A stretch of DNA of 64,000 nucleotides from Pseudomonas lini (GTDB lineage Bacteria; Pseudomonadota; Gammaproteobacteria; Pseudomonadales; Pseudomonadaceae), in NCBI RefSeq assembly GCF_001042905.1, contig NZ_JYLB01000001.1:744001-808000 (forward strand), given 5' to 3'. Made by a program: the position numbers and the translations under genes. The notes under the pieces were generated by a model. The model was not told the DNA's origin, did not search any database, and saw only the letters and a list, made by a program, of their open reading frames with translations. Numbering within the stretch: the first letter of the stretch is position 1; every line of letters starts with the position of its first letter. Positions 37,001 to 46,546 of the stretch are shown in pieces.

Positions 37001-38419
37001 TCAACCCATCTCATTGATGCAGACCACTTTGGGTTGCGTCATGTCCTCGTAGGCAAATCGAACACCTTCTCGCCCCAGACTGCCGTACTTGAAGCCACCG
37101 AAAGGCATGGCATCAAAACGATAATCGGAAGAATCATTGATCATCACCCCTCCGGCTTCAATTTGCCGCGCCAATTTCAAGGCCTTGGAAAGATCACGGG
37201 TGAAGAGTCCCGCATGCAAGCTGTATTCTGGCGCATTGGCCAGAGCAACGGCGTCATCCAGATGGTCAAAAGGCTCCAGGATGACCACCGGTGCGAAGAC
37301 CTCCTGTTGCCAGATCCGACTGCTATGGCTTACACGCTCCAGCACAGTTGGCGCATAGCTTCCCACTTGACGATGGTGTCCGCACAGAAGAAGAGCCCCC
37401 TCGGCCAGCGCCTCATTCACCCACTGTTCGGTGCGACGAGCCGCCTGCTCCGTAATCATTGGGCCAACATCCGTTGCTCGCTGATCAGGATCGCCAAGTA
37501 CCAATGCACGCGTTTGGCTGACAAAACGCTCGCGGAAATCTTCGTAGATTGAACGGTGTACGAGGATGCGCTGCGTGCCGATGCAATTCTGTCCTGCTGC
37601 CCAGAAAGCACCTGATACACAAGACTCTACGGTCGGTTCAAGATCACAATCTTCGAGCACGAGAACCGGTGCATTTCCCCCCAGATCCATGGCCAACTTC
37701 TTCAAGCCTGCACTACGAGCAATGGACTCTCCAGTGGCAAAACCACCTGTGAAAGAGATCATCCGTACTTCGCGCAGCTCCACCAGTGCTTTACCCAGAT
37801 CGACGCCTCCCGTCGCCGGGGTCACCACGGACGGAGGCAGACCCGCCGCCACCAGACACTCAACCAGCTTGAGAGCTGACAACGGTGCGAGCTCTGAAGG
37901 TTTCAGAATCACTGCATTGCCACCGGCGATGGCCGGGCCCAGTTTATGGGCGACCAGGTTCAGCGGATCGTTGTAGGGGGTGATCGCGACGATAAGTCCC
38001 AACGGTTCGCGAGTGAACCAGCCTTGGCGCGATTCTGAGCCTTCATATGCCTCAAATGGAATCACTTCCCCGGCGTTACGACGAGCCTCATCCGCCGATA
38101 GCTTCAGCGTGTTCACACAACGCTTCACTTCCTTCTCTGCTTGTCGCAGCGTCTTTCCGGCCTCTGCAACAATGAGTCTGGCAAACGCTTCAGCCTCAAG
38201 TTCCACCCGCCTAGCCGCTTCCTCAAGGACGCGTGCACGAAAGTGACGAGGCATTGCCGCACTCTCACGCACGCCAATTCGCGCACGCTCCAGCAAGCCA
38301 GGAACAGCGGTTGCATCGAGGCAAGGCACGCTTCCCACCAAGCGACCATCGAATGGACTGAACACATCAATCTGTTTGGCATCAACAAGCTGGATACTGG
38401 CCATGCTGGATACACTCAT
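37001..38419 (-). CDS. NAD(P)-dependent aldehyde dehydrogenase, candidate aspartate-semialdehyde dehydrogenase
   Basis: 472-residue ALDH. The cofactor segment [20 protein letters not shown], the turn [13 protein letters not shown] and the nucleophile Cys in [13 protein letters not shown] are clear. Where most ALDHs have the general-base Glu (ELGGN), this one has Asp (MDLGGNAP). The ATG at 38419 with an AGGAG site is preferred to the longer frame. It lies 13 bases after homoserine dehydrogenase, so oxidation of aspartate semialdehyde to aspartate is a logical role (inference). Confidence 0.85.
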   Translation of the reverse strand: MSVSSMASIQLVDAKQIDVFSPFDGRLVGSVPCLDATAVPGLLERARIGVRESAAMPRHFRARVLEEAARRVELEAEAFARLIVAEAGKTLRQAEKEVKRCVNTLKLSADEARRNAGEVIPFEAYEGSESRQGWFTREPLGLIVAITPYNDPLNLVAHKLGPAIAGGNAVILKPSELAPLSALKLVECLVAAGLPPSVVTPATGGVDLGKALVELREVRMISFTGGFATGESIARSAGLKKLAMDLGGNAPVLVLEDCDLEPTVESCVSGAFWAAGQNCIGTQRILVHRSIYEDFRERFVSQTRALVLGDPDQRATDVGPMITEQAARRTEQWVNEALAEGALLLCGHHRQVGSYAPTVLERVSHSSRIWQQEVFAPVVILEPFDHLDDAVALANAPEYSLHAGLFTRDLSKALKLARQIEAGGVMINDSSDYRFDAMPFGGFKYGSLGREGVRFAYEDMTQPKVVCINEMG

Positions 38420-38432
38420 GACGACTCTCCTG

Positions 38433-39473
38433 TTACTTGCCGTGGGTGGTATGGATGGCGATGATGTCTGACAGCAGCGCGAAGGCAGTCTCGGTACGTC
38501 CTGCCCCAGGACCGGATACCGTAACGGCACCCAGCAATGCCGTGTTGAACGACACCGCGTTGGTGGCACCGCAAATACCGGCGAGAGGATGCGAATTCGG
38601 CAGCAGTCGAGCCTCCACACTCGCCCGAACCGAGCCATCAACTTCGCGACTTGCAGAGCCGATCAGCTTCCAACTGGCACCGTTGGCGCTTGCCTGAGCG
38701 ATGTCTTCTGGGCTGATGCTGCTGATCCCCGAGCAAGCCACATCGCTGACGTTCAATCGAGCATTGAGCAGTTCGTTGGCGAGGATCACTACCTTGAGGC
38801 GGACGTCAAACCCCTCTACATCAGCAGTTGGGTCGGCCTCGGCGTAGCCGAGTTGTTGAGCCTGAGCAACTGCGTCGTTAAACGTCAGGCCGTCCTTCAT
38901 GCGGGTCAGCACGTAATTGGAAGTCCCGTTCAGGATGCCTTCAAAGCCTTGAACCTCTGCACCTGCCAGCGCCTGTCTTGCCAGACGAATCACCGGCGTA
39001 CCGCTCATGACCGAACCTTCGTATTCGAAGGCAACACCATGACGACGGGCCAAATCCTTAAGCTCAGCGCCGTGCAATGCAATGGGCCCCTTGTTGGTGG
39101 TCACAACATGGATGCCGCTTTCCAGAGCCCAGCGGCAGAAGGTAGTAGCGGGCTCACCATCGACAGGGTTAGTGAAGGTGGCTTCAGCAATCATGTCAGC
39201 ACCGGAATGCTTGATGACGGTTTCGTTTAACGCCTCAGCGGTGCCTCCAGGCAGATGAGCGAACGCCCCCTTCTCGATAGGCAGAGCGACCAACTGCTTT
39301 GCATCCAGCCCCTCTTTAGCAACGATGGAACCAAGAAAAATATCAGTCACACCGACGATTTTGATCCCAAAACCCAGCGATGCTTTCCACTCGGCGTTGC
39401 GATCTGCAATCAATTGAGCCAGGCCACGGTTGACGCCACCAAAACCCACCAGGGCAATTTTGTATTCAGTCAT
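38433..39473 (-). CDS. Homoserine dehydrogenase (short form)
   Basis: 346-residue enzyme interconverting homoserine and aspartate semialdehyde. The nucleotide-binding motif [15 protein letters not shown] is at the N-terminus, [10 protein letters not shown] near 117 and [14 protein letters not shown] near 167-180; [24 protein letters not shown] is the catalytic signature. It lacks the ACT regulatory domain of the biosynthetic Pseudomonas enzyme (about 430 residues), consistent with a catabolic copy free of threonine feedback. The ATG at 39473 is chosen because family similarity begins there. Confidence 0.9.
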   Translation of the reverse strand: MTEYKIALVGFGGVNRGLAQLIADRNAEWKASLGFGIKIVGVTDIFLGSIVAKEGLDAKQLVALPIEKGAFAHLPGGTAEALNETVIKHSGADMIAEATFTNPVDGEPATTFCRWALESGIHVVTTNKGPIALHGAELKDLARRHGVAFEYEGSVMSGTPVIRLARQALAGAEVQGFEGILNGTSNYVLTRMKDGLTFNDAVAQAQQLGYAEADPTADVEGFDVRLKVVILANELLNARLNVSDVACSGISSISPEDIAQASANGASWKLIGSASREVDGSVRASVEARLLPNSHPLAGICGATNAVSFNTALLGAVTVSGPGAGRTETAFALLSDIIAIHTTHGK

Positions 39474-39610
39474 GAAAGCAGTCCTCTTGGATGTTGTTCG
39501 ACAGGAACATCGTAAGAGTCGGGCTTTGGCAGTTGAATATGGCAGAGTGCTGTATTTGTTGGTCATTCTGCCCGTACAGGAAAACGAGGTGTACAGAGGC
39601 AGAAAGCCTG

Positions 39611-39755
39611 ATGCCGGTAAGTTGGAGCGACGAAAATCCTGTGGGAGCGTGGCTTGCCCGCAAAGAATGCACCGCAGTTTTTCAGGTACTACGCGTCATC
39701 GTTCTTCGCGGGCAAGCCACGCTCCCACAGGTTCTGCGTCTTAACTTACCGGCAT
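39611..39755. repeat. REPIN with extended outer arms
   Basis: Inner arms CCTGTGGGAGCGTGGCTTGC... (39639-39660) and complement (39708-39731) form the usual REP pair. Outside them a second pair, ATGCCGGTAAGTT (39611-39623) and AACTTACCGGCAT (39743-39755), is perfectly complementary. It fills most of the 308-base gap between the Lrp-type gene and homoserine dehydrogenase; nothing else is seen there. Confidence 0.88.
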
Positions 39756-39781
39756 TAGGCAGAAAGCCCCTTTTTTTGTGT

Positions 39782-40219
39782 TCAGAACACTGCAGAAAGA
39801 ACGAATGAGGTGACGGTGTTTTCCACCCCAGGCATCGCCGAGATTTCCTTCCAGACGAGGTGGACGCGTTCGGGTGAGGCTGCATTGACTCGAAGCATCA
39901 GATCAAACTCACCACTCAAGACTTCACACTGAACCACCTCGGGGAGCGAGCGCAGCGCGGCAAGTACCTCTTCCCCACGCATGCGGTCGTAGCGGTAGAC
40001 AAAGATCACGGCACTGATCAGCGATGAAGGCCGTCGGGAATCACCGAGACGCACCGTATACCCCTGAATGGCGCCGTCTCGCTCAAGACGCTCAATGCGC
40101 TGTCGCACAGCATTGCGAGACAAGTTGACCTTGGCGCCCAGCTCAACATGGGCGACTCGAGCATTCGCTGTAAGTTCGGCGAGGATGCGCTCATCCAGCG
40201 GATCCAGAATGCGCTTCAT
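39782..40219 (-). CDS. Lrp/AsnC-family transcriptional regulator
   Basis: 145-residue regulator. The N-terminal HTH shows DPLDERILAELTANARVAHVELGAKVNLSRNAVRQRIERLERDG, summarised as helix segments near 5-50, and the RAM ligand domain covers about 65-145. Its ATG overlaps the stop of the threonine synthase gene (ATGA), so the two are co-expressed. Lrp-type regulators usually sense an amino acid, probably one handled by this cluster. Confidence 0.92.
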   Translation of the reverse strand: MKRILDPLDERILAELTANARVAHVELGAKVNLSRNAVRQRIERLERDGAIQGYTVRLGDSRRPSSLISAVIFVYRYDRMRGEEVLAALRSLPEVVQCEVLSGEFDLMLRVNAASPERVHLVWKEISAMPGVENTVTSFVLSAVF

Positions 40220-41604
40220 ACCTGCCTCTGCTGCGCCAACAAGAGGGCTTGGCACAGACCCTCCAGATCGCCTTTAGCCAAGTAGGGTGGCTGAGCGGAA
40301 ATGTCGGGAGTCGTTGGCACCTCTCCCCGCCAGACACCTAATTCGGACAATAGGACCGCAGACTTGGCCGGAGCAATTTGCCCAAAGGTCACCATCGGAG
40401 CCCCCAGGCTGCGCCGATGAATTCGGCCAGCCAGCACACCAACAGCGGTATGTGGATCGATTGCAGACCCGGTTTCACGGAACAACTTGACGACTTCGTC
40501 GCGAACCTGTGATTCGTCTACCGCATAGGAATCGAACAGCACTCGGGCCCGGAGCCACTGCTGGTTGCCAATGCTTAACTCGCCGCAGTCCTCAAAATGC
40601 TCCATCAGCGCCTTCACTGAGCCCCCATCGTGCCCATACAGCTCCCAGATGAACCGTTCCAGGTTGGAGAAAAGAGAGAAATCCATCGCGGGAGATAACG
40701 TACGGTTACTCACTCGGGTCGAATAGCGATTGCGATGAATGAACTGGTGAAGTGCATCATTACTGTTCGTAGAAATGATCACCTGGTTGATGGGTAATCC
40801 CATTTTCTGGGCAAGGTAGCCGGCGTAGATCTCAGCAGAGCTGGCCGCTGGAACGCTGAAGCCTACAGGACGTGTCCCTGCGCCCAGCTGCAAGGCCGCG
40901 TGGAAATAAAAAACGATCTGTGCGAGGACACCGACCCAGTTGGTGGAGTTGAAACAGACCGGTATTACCCCCTCTAACGGCCAGTCACGCAAGAGCCGGG
41001 AGACCAACGTCTGGCAGTCGTCGAAATTACCGTCTACCGGGAAAAGCTGAACCCGCTCTGGGTCCGCCGCTTGCAGGGCAGAGAGTTGTTCAGCCGGTAC
41101 CCCATTGCGCGGATACATAATCGCCATGCGAGTGCCCGGGCAGTTAGCGAATGCCTCAAGCGCCGCCAGCCCGGTATCACCATTGGTCGCACCGACGATC
41201 AGCGCCTCGCCACCGACCTCACCCAGGAAATGCGCCACCAAACGCGATTGCAGTTGTGCAGCGAAGTCTTTGGAAGAATGGGTCGGGCCATGAAACAGCT
41301 GGAGTATCCACTCGTTATGGCCAATCTGCTCAAGCGGCGTAATAGCGCGATGATTAAAGTTCCGATAGCTGTCGCTGAGCAAGGCACGCAACGTGCTTTC
41401 GTCCATGGAAGAGCCAACGTAGGGTGAGACCACTCGCCAGACCAGCTCATCGAATGGCAGCCACGACCAACTGGTAATCTGCTCCTCAGTGAAGACAGGC
41501 AAACTTGCCGGGACATAGAGACCGCCATCTTCGGCAAGCCCCGACAGAACCACACTGCGAAAGTCCGCCCGCACTTCACCGCCGCGTGTGCTTACGTAAT
41601 ACAT
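40216..41604 (-). CDS. Threonine synthase (cluster copy)
   Basis: 462-residue PLP enzyme converting O-phosphohomoserine to threonine. STRGGEVRADFRSVVLSGLAEDGGLY at the start is typical. The PLP lysine is Lys112 in FHGPTHSSKDFAAQ, where housekeeping ThrC usually has FHGPTLAFKD. VGATNGDTGLAALEAF is the phosphate-binding loop. Start at ATG 41604 gives the family N-terminus. No homoserine kinase is nearby. It is probably a second copy dedicated to this locus, possibly with a different substrate. Confidence 0.85.
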   Translation of the reverse strand: MYYVSTRGGEVRADFRSVVLSGLAEDGGLYVPASLPVFTEEQITSWSWLPFDELVWRVVSPYVGSSMDESTLRALLSDSYRNFNHRAITPLEQIGHNEWILQLFHGPTHSSKDFAAQLQSRLVAHFLGEVGGEALIVGATNGDTGLAALEAFANCPGTRMAIMYPRNGVPAEQLSALQAADPERVQLFPVDGNFDDCQTLVSRLLRDWPLEGVIPVCFNSTNWVGVLAQIVFYFHAALQLGAGTRPVGFSVPAASSAEIYAGYLAQKMGLPINQVIISTNSNDALHQFIHRNRYSTRVSNRTLSPAMDFSLFSNLERFIWELYGHDGGSVKALMEHFEDCGELSIGNQQWLRARVLFDSYAVDESQVRDEVVKLFRETGSAIDPHTAVGVLAGRIHRRSLGAPMVTFGQIAPAKSAVLLSELGVWRGEVPTTPDISAQPPYLAKGDLEGLCQALLLAQQRQV

Positions 41605-41617
41605 GGATGACTCCGAA

Positions 41618-42508
41618 TTACAAAGGGCGGTGGGCTTGAGCCACCAGCCATGTAGAAAAAGTCGCGGCATCAGGCGAGAGCACCTCGGCCTGCTCGCGCA
41701 CTAGATAAAAGGACTCGCTGGCTTCAATTCGGTGACTGAAGGGAGCAATCAGGTGCCCACTCTTGAGCAAGTCTTCCACGACGGAAGACCGCGCCAAGGC
41801 AACGCCCTGACCCAGTTCCGCCATGCGGATTGTGGAAATCAGTGTGTCGAACTGAAGACCACGGGAATAATCGACATCGTCTGCACCCACCCGCTTCAAC
41901 CAGTAACCCCAACCTTCCTCGTATCCCAATACATGTAACAAAGAATGGTTCATCAAATCGCGAGGCTCACGTATCGGTGAGCTGGCCATGAGCTGTGGCG
42001 AGCAAACGGGCTGGAGGATGTCCCACGTTAATCGCTGAGCGTGCAATCCCGACCACTCTCCGCATCCCCAGCGAATCTCCAGGTCATCCTCTCCATCGGG
42101 TTCCTTCACCCAAATGTTGCTGATATATCGGATATCGATTTGCGGATACTCTCGACAAAAATCTGCGAGCCGAGGGGCCAACCAATAGTGAAGGAAGGAA
42201 AGGCTGCCACGCACCTTCACATGCCTTCGATTGCGCTGGCCAAAAATCTCGTTTGTACCCACTGCAAGACGACTGATCGCGTCTTGAACTACCGGCAGGT
42301 ACGACTGCCCTTCTTCCGTCAATCCAAGCCCTCGGGGCAGGCGCTTGAATAGCGCCACACCGAGATGACACTCCAACTGACGGATCTGCTGACTGACTGC
42401 ACCTTGAGTCAGGTGCAGCTCCTCGGCTGCATGGGTGAAGTTCAAATACCGCGCCGATGCTTCGAATGCCCTCAGCCAATTCAGGGGCGGTAGTGATTTT
42501 TGACTCAT
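41618..42508 (-). CDS. LysR-family regulator (GcvA-like)
   Basis: 296-residue regulator. The N-terminal winged HTH shows NWLRAFEASARYLNFTHAAEELHLTQGAVSQQIRQLE in segments near 10-46, and the effector domain follows. PPLNWLRAFEA and HLTQGAVSQQI are characteristic of the GcvA subgroup. It is encoded inside the amino acid cluster, 13 bases upstream of threonine synthase on the same strand, so it is probably the pathway-specific activator. Confidence 0.92.
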   Translation of the reverse strand: MSQKSLPPLNWLRAFEASARYLNFTHAAEELHLTQGAVSQQIRQLECHLGVALFKRLPRGLGLTEEGQSYLPVVQDAISRLAVGTNEIFGQRNRRHVKVRGSLSFLHYWLAPRLADFCREYPQIDIRYISNIWVKEPDGEDDLEIRWGCGEWSGLHAQRLTWDILQPVCSPQLMASSPIREPRDLMNHSLLHVLGYEEGWGYWLKRVGADDVDYSRGLQFDTLISTIRMAELGQGVALARSSVVEDLLKSGHLIAPFSHRIEASESFYLVREQAEVLSPDAATFSTWLVAQAHRPL

Positions 42509-42558
42509 CGGCGCAACCTCATCGGGAATTAACTCTGCTCAATCATTGCCTGAGCTAT

Positions 42559-43998
42559 TCACGCTGCGCCAGCGGAATGATTGACAGCCGCGGCTAATGC
42601 CAACCGCTCTTCCCGCTTCTTGCGAGTGATCCAATAAACAAAGTAGCACCACGCGATAAACGGAAGACCGAAGTAAAGCGCCACTCTCTGCTCAGGATCA
42701 AAAGCAATACCGACACAGGCCAGCAAGCAACACAACAGCGCACCAATGGGAACCCAAGGGTAGCCGCGCACCCGGAAATGCAGATCTTCAACTCGTCCGC
42801 CATTGGCCACGTAATGACGTCGGAAGGCGATTTGGCTCGCGGCGATGCTCATCCATACGACCACGACTGCAAGGCCCGAAATCGACACCAGGGCCAAGTA
42901 AACCGTGTCAGGGGCAAGCACACTGCTTAGCAGAGATGCCACAGCACCCGCCATACTCAAAACAATCGCGTTAACCGGTGTGCCCCGGCGCGAAAGCCTG
43001 GCGTAGCGCTTGGGCATGTGCCCTTGATCACTCAACGTCCAAAGCATGCGCGAAGCTGCATACAGCCCCGAGTTAGCGGCGGAAATCAAGGCGGTGAGAA
43101 TGACGAAGTTCATAATGTCAGCTGAGTACGGGATGCCAATCAGCTCAAACACCATCACGAACGGACTTTCAATGATTCCCGCCTGCTCGCGGGGCAGCAA
43201 CGTCGCCAGTACGAAAATCGTACCCACGAAGAACAGCGCCAAACGGACTACTGTCGTGCGGATCGCCTTGGGAACGCTTGTCTGAGGGTCCTGCGCTTCA
43301 CCGGCGGCAATCCCGATAAGCTCAGTCCCGGAAAATGCGAAGGAGACAGCTAGAAGTGTCATCGCAATGGGTAAGAAACCCGTCGGGAAAAGCCCTTCAC
43401 GGGTAAAATTCGAGAGCCCGACACCCTGCAAGTGCTGTACTTGGAAGAGACCGAAAATGGCCGCACCACCAATGACAATAAAAGTAATAACGGTCAAAAC
43501 TTTGATGAGTGAAAGCCAGAACTCGGTTTCTGCAAACAAACGAACAGATGCAACGTTGCTTGAAAAGACCGCCATGGCAAAAAGCGCGCTCCAGATCCAG
43601 ACCGGTGTATCAGGGAACCACCGAACCATCAGGATACCCGCAGCCGTAAACTCAGAGCCAATAGCGACCGCCCAAGTGAGCCAGTACAACCACGCCACGG
43701 TATAGCCCGTGCCTGGGCCCAGGTATCGAGTTGCGTAACTACTGAAAGATCCGGTTTCTGGCATCTGTACCGCCAACTCACCGAGACAGACCATTACCAG
43801 ATACACCATCACAGCACCGATGATGTAGGCAATCACCGCGCCGAGCGGCCCTGCCTGATTAACGGTGTAACCGGAAGTAAGGAATAATCCCGTGCCGATA
43901 ACACCGCCCAACGCCAACATGACAATGTGGCGGCTCTGCATTTCTTTCTTGAAGTTTGATTCTGGATCGGGCTGATCATTTTTTACTTGAGTGGTCAT
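42559..43998 (-). CDS. Amino acid permease (APC superfamily, AAT family)
   Basis: 479-residue transporter with twelve hydrophobic segments. [22 protein letters not shown] at the first helix and the loop [17 protein letters not shown] are signatures of the proton-coupled AAT permeases (AroP, ProY, GabP, CycA). The ATG at 43998 is preferred because family similarity starts after a short polar tail. It lies between the PLP lyase and the LysR gene and probably imports the substrate of that lyase. Confidence 0.92.
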   Translation of the reverse strand: MTTQVKNDQPDPESNFKKEMQSRHIVMLALGGVIGTGLFLTSGYTVNQAGPLGAVIAYIIGAVMVYLVMVCLGELAVQMPETGSFSSYATRYLGPGTGYTVAWLYWLTWAVAIGSEFTAAGILMVRWFPDTPVWIWSALFAMAVFSSNVASVRLFAETEFWLSLIKVLTVITFIVIGGAAIFGLFQVQHLQGVGLSNFTREGLFPTGFLPIAMTLLAVSFAFSGTELIGIAAGEAQDPQTSVPKAIRTTVVRLALFFVGTIFVLATLLPREQAGIIESPFVMVFELIGIPYSADIMNFVILTALISAANSGLYAASRMLWTLSDQGHMPKRYARLSRRGTPVNAIVLSMAGAVASLLSSVLAPDTVYLALVSISGLAVVVVWMSIAASQIAFRRHYVANGGRVEDLHFRVRGYPWVPIGALLCCLLACVGIAFDPEQRVALYFGLPFIAWCYFVYWITRKKREERLALAAAVNHSAGAA

Positions 43999-44138
43999 CG
44001 CTATATTCTCATGAAATGTTCGGACAAATTTCCTTGTCACTGGCTATTAGGCAGCACCATTAATTTGTCGCTAGTTGTTATTGTTTTTACTATTCATGAA
44101 GAACTGTCCGACCCTGCAGTCGGCAGTCTTATCCGAGT

Positions 44139-45422
44139 TCAGGTTCCCACCTCAGTGAAACGCTCGGTGTTATCAGCGTGGTGATGTGCATGATTTTGTT
44201 TACTGCGAACTAACGTGAACGCTTGTTTAAGATCAGCCAACAAATCGGCCGTCTCTTCAATACCCACGGAGACCCTGACCAAGCCCTCGGAAATTCCAAG
44301 TGCTTCGCGTTCCTCCAAGGTGTTTTCTACGTGACTGGTTGTTCGTGCCGGCCCGTAGATGGTTTCCACCGCGCCTAAGTTACCCGCCCGATGTGCATAC
44401 TTAAGCAGTGGTAACAAACGAGTCACCGTGTCCATGCCTCCCACCAGCACGAAGCTGATGATTGCGCCGAATCCGCGCATCTGCGAGCGAGCAATGACAT
44501 GACTTCGATGTTGAGGGAGTCCCGGATAGTTCACAGACTCCACCAATGGCTCGGAGCATAAATACTCGGCCAGTACTTGCGCGCTCGCCTGTTGCTGGCG
44601 CAAACGCAAAGCCAGAGTCTTGATACCCCGGATGATGAGATAAGCCGAGAAAGGATCCAGCGAGGCCCCATTGATTTCGCGGTAATGGCGAACTTTAGAC
44701 ATCAGATGCTCGGTGCCGCAGACCACACCGCCAAGCACATCGCCATGACCGGATAGAAACTTGGTAGCACTGTGCACGACTACATCAACCCCGAGTGCAA
44801 GGGGGTTCTGATTCAAAGGCGTCGCGAACGTATTGTCTGCTATGACCAAAGCCCCAACACGCTTCGCCGCCGCCACGAGACGTCGAATATCCAGGACTTT
44901 CAGCGTTGGGTTCGTCGGGGTTTCCAGATAGAGAACATTGCAGCCTTTAGCGATCTCATGCTCAATAGCTTCGGTGTCGAGGGTATCGCAAAGCGTGACC
45001 TCGACGCCCATGCGAGGGAGAAACTCTTCAAAGATCTTGTTTGTGCCACCGTAGCTGTCGCGGGTAGAAACCACACGTTGACCACAGGACAGGAAGGTAT
45101 GCAACACACCACTGATTGCAGCCATCCCGGTGCTGAAAGCGACAGCCGATTCTGCGCTTTCAAGCTCGCAGAGTTTGTGTTCCAGGACAGAGACAGTCGG
45201 GTTGCTCATGCGGCTGTAAATGAAGCCAGGTTCTTTACCCAACGCCACGTCATACCATTCATCGATATCTTGGTAACCGTAGGCGGCGCTGACGACGATG
45301 GGAGTCTGGGTAGCGTTGTAGGGATGCTGAACTTGCTCCCCTCCCCAAACCACTCGTGTCCCCATACCAGCACCCTGGCTTTGGTCGGGCTTCATCTTGT
45401 CATCCATAAATTTATCTCGCAT
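44139..45422 (-). CDS. Cys/Met-metabolism PLP enzyme, candidate canavanine gamma-lyase
   Basis: 427-residue fold-type I PLP enzyme of the cystathionine gamma-synthase / methionine gamma-lyase family. YSRMSNPTVSVLEHKL binds phosphate of a neighbouring subunit, VIADNTFATPLNQNPLALG supports PLP, and the Schiff-base Lys is Lys221 in VVHSATKFLSGHGDVLGG. A His-rich tail (HAHHH) ends the protein. With homoserine dehydrogenase, an amino acid permease and an ALDH alongside, a gamma-lyase that releases homoserine, such as canavanine gamma-lyase, fits better than a plain MetB. An in-frame ATG at 45407 is an alternative start. Confidence 0.8.
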   Translation of the reverse strand: MRDKFMDDKMKPDQSQGAGMGTRVVWGGEQVQHPYNATQTPIVVSAAYGYQDIDEWYDVALGKEPGFIYSRMSNPTVSVLEHKLCELESAESAVAFSTGMAAISGVLHTFLSCGQRVVSTRDSYGGTNKIFEEFLPRMGVEVTLCDTLDTEAIEHEIAKGCNVLYLETPTNPTLKVLDIRRLVAAAKRVGALVIADNTFATPLNQNPLALGVDVVVHSATKFLSGHGDVLGGVVCGTEHLMSKVRHYREINGASLDPFSAYLIIRGIKTLALRLRQQQASAQVLAEYLCSEPLVESVNYPGLPQHRSHVIARSQMRGFGAIISFVLVGGMDTVTRLLPLLKYAHRAGNLGAVETIYGPARTTSHVENTLEEREALGISEGLVRVSVGIEETADLLADLKQAFTLVRSKQNHAHHHADNTERFTEVGT

Positions 45423-45628
45423 CGATGAAACACTAAGGTGTTCCGGTTGGGCTTGCGATGACTATATGGAAGGCTTGACCGCGTGAAAAATCATGTTATC
45501 TGGGGCTAAGGGGGGCTTTTTTTAATGGATGATCGATATGAAAGGGCCGTGAGAGCACGCTAAGTTAATGCGACGATTACAGGACGCTTGATGTCCGCGT
45601 AAAAAAGGTTGAGGAGGCGCAGGTAGAT

Positions 45629-46546
45629 CTACTCTTGACCCTCCGTAACCACCTTCCAACTGTCATCTGGATCAAAGCGCTTCATCGACTGCGCCAACTT
45701 GTCACCCTCGGGTCCCAAGTCTTTTTCGAACACCTGTCCTTCATGACTGATCATGAAACTCATCACCCCGCTGTCATCGTACTTCGCCGGCCAGGCGATC
45801 AGTGCAAAGCCACGACTCATCTTGTCACCGATCAGGTAGCTGTAGGCGCCACCAGGTGCCGAAGGACCTTGGCCATCAAGGATGCGGAAGTGGTAACCAT
45901 GCCAGTCTTCGCCGGCAATGGTTTTGCCGAACGCGGGCCCCACCGGGCTGATCTGACCACTATCGTCGTCCGCCCAATAGAGTCCGTCGTGCTCGCCGGC
46001 GGTGCTGAAGATTTTCTGCGCATAGGCGAGTGCGCCGTCACCGTTACGATCTACTGACGCATAGTCCATCTGGGCGTCGTGATAGGCCAGAACCGATTGC
46101 AACGCGGTGAGTTCGTTGCGGCCAATTCGACGTGCACGGACTTCGGCGCTACCGGCGTTGAGGTCGAAGCGCCAACCGTTTGCGTCTTTTATCAGGGGTA
46201 TAGGCAGCGTCCAGTGGTCACTGCCGACCGCCAGGAGTGCCTTGCTGTCGCTGGTTTTTTCAATGCTGTGTTGCTCGTGGTATTGCTTCAAAAACGCATC
46301 CACATCTTTGCGCTCCACGCCTTCGCGCGGGATGTAACTGCGCCATTCATTACCCAGCAACGCTGTCAGGCGTGCCTGATCGGCGTGTTCCGTGCCCAGT
46401 GCTTCGACGAACGCTTGAGCGGCCTTTTCTGGCGTTGGAAAGGCCTGCTGTGCCGTAACCATGCACGACCACGCCAAGCCGGCAGTTATCGCCAGGACCT
46501 GAGGGAGCAAGCCCGTGAGTGCCTTCACTCGAGGATTGTTTTTCAA
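45629..46546 (-). CDS. DUF2950 exported protein
   Basis: 305-residue protein of the DUF2950 family, with a signal peptide (cleavage near TAQQ, about 32-34) and the family segments AAQAFVEALGT, AYHDAQMDYASVDRNGDG and GEDWHGYHFRIL. Function unknown. The likely start is TTG at 46546: it has an AGAGGGGG site about 8 bases upstream and overlaps the DUF3300 stop (TTGA). GTG at 46528 is the alternative. It is coupled to DUF3300, its usual partner. Confidence 0.88.
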   Translation of the reverse strand: MKNNPRVKALTGLLPQVLAITAGLAWSCMVTAQQAFPTPEKAAQAFVEALGTEHADQARLTALLGNEWRSYIPREGVERKDVDAFLKQYHEQHSIEKTSDSKALLAVGSDHWTLPIPLIKDANGWRFDLNAGSAEVRARRIGRNELTALQSVLAYHDAQMDYASVDRNGDGALAYAQKIFSTAGEHDGLYWADDDSGQISPVGPAFGKTIAGEDWHGYHFRILDGQGPSAPGGAYSYLIGDKMSRGFALIAWPAKYDDSGVMSFMISHEGQVFEKDLGPEGDKLAQSMKRFDPDDSWKVVTEGQE

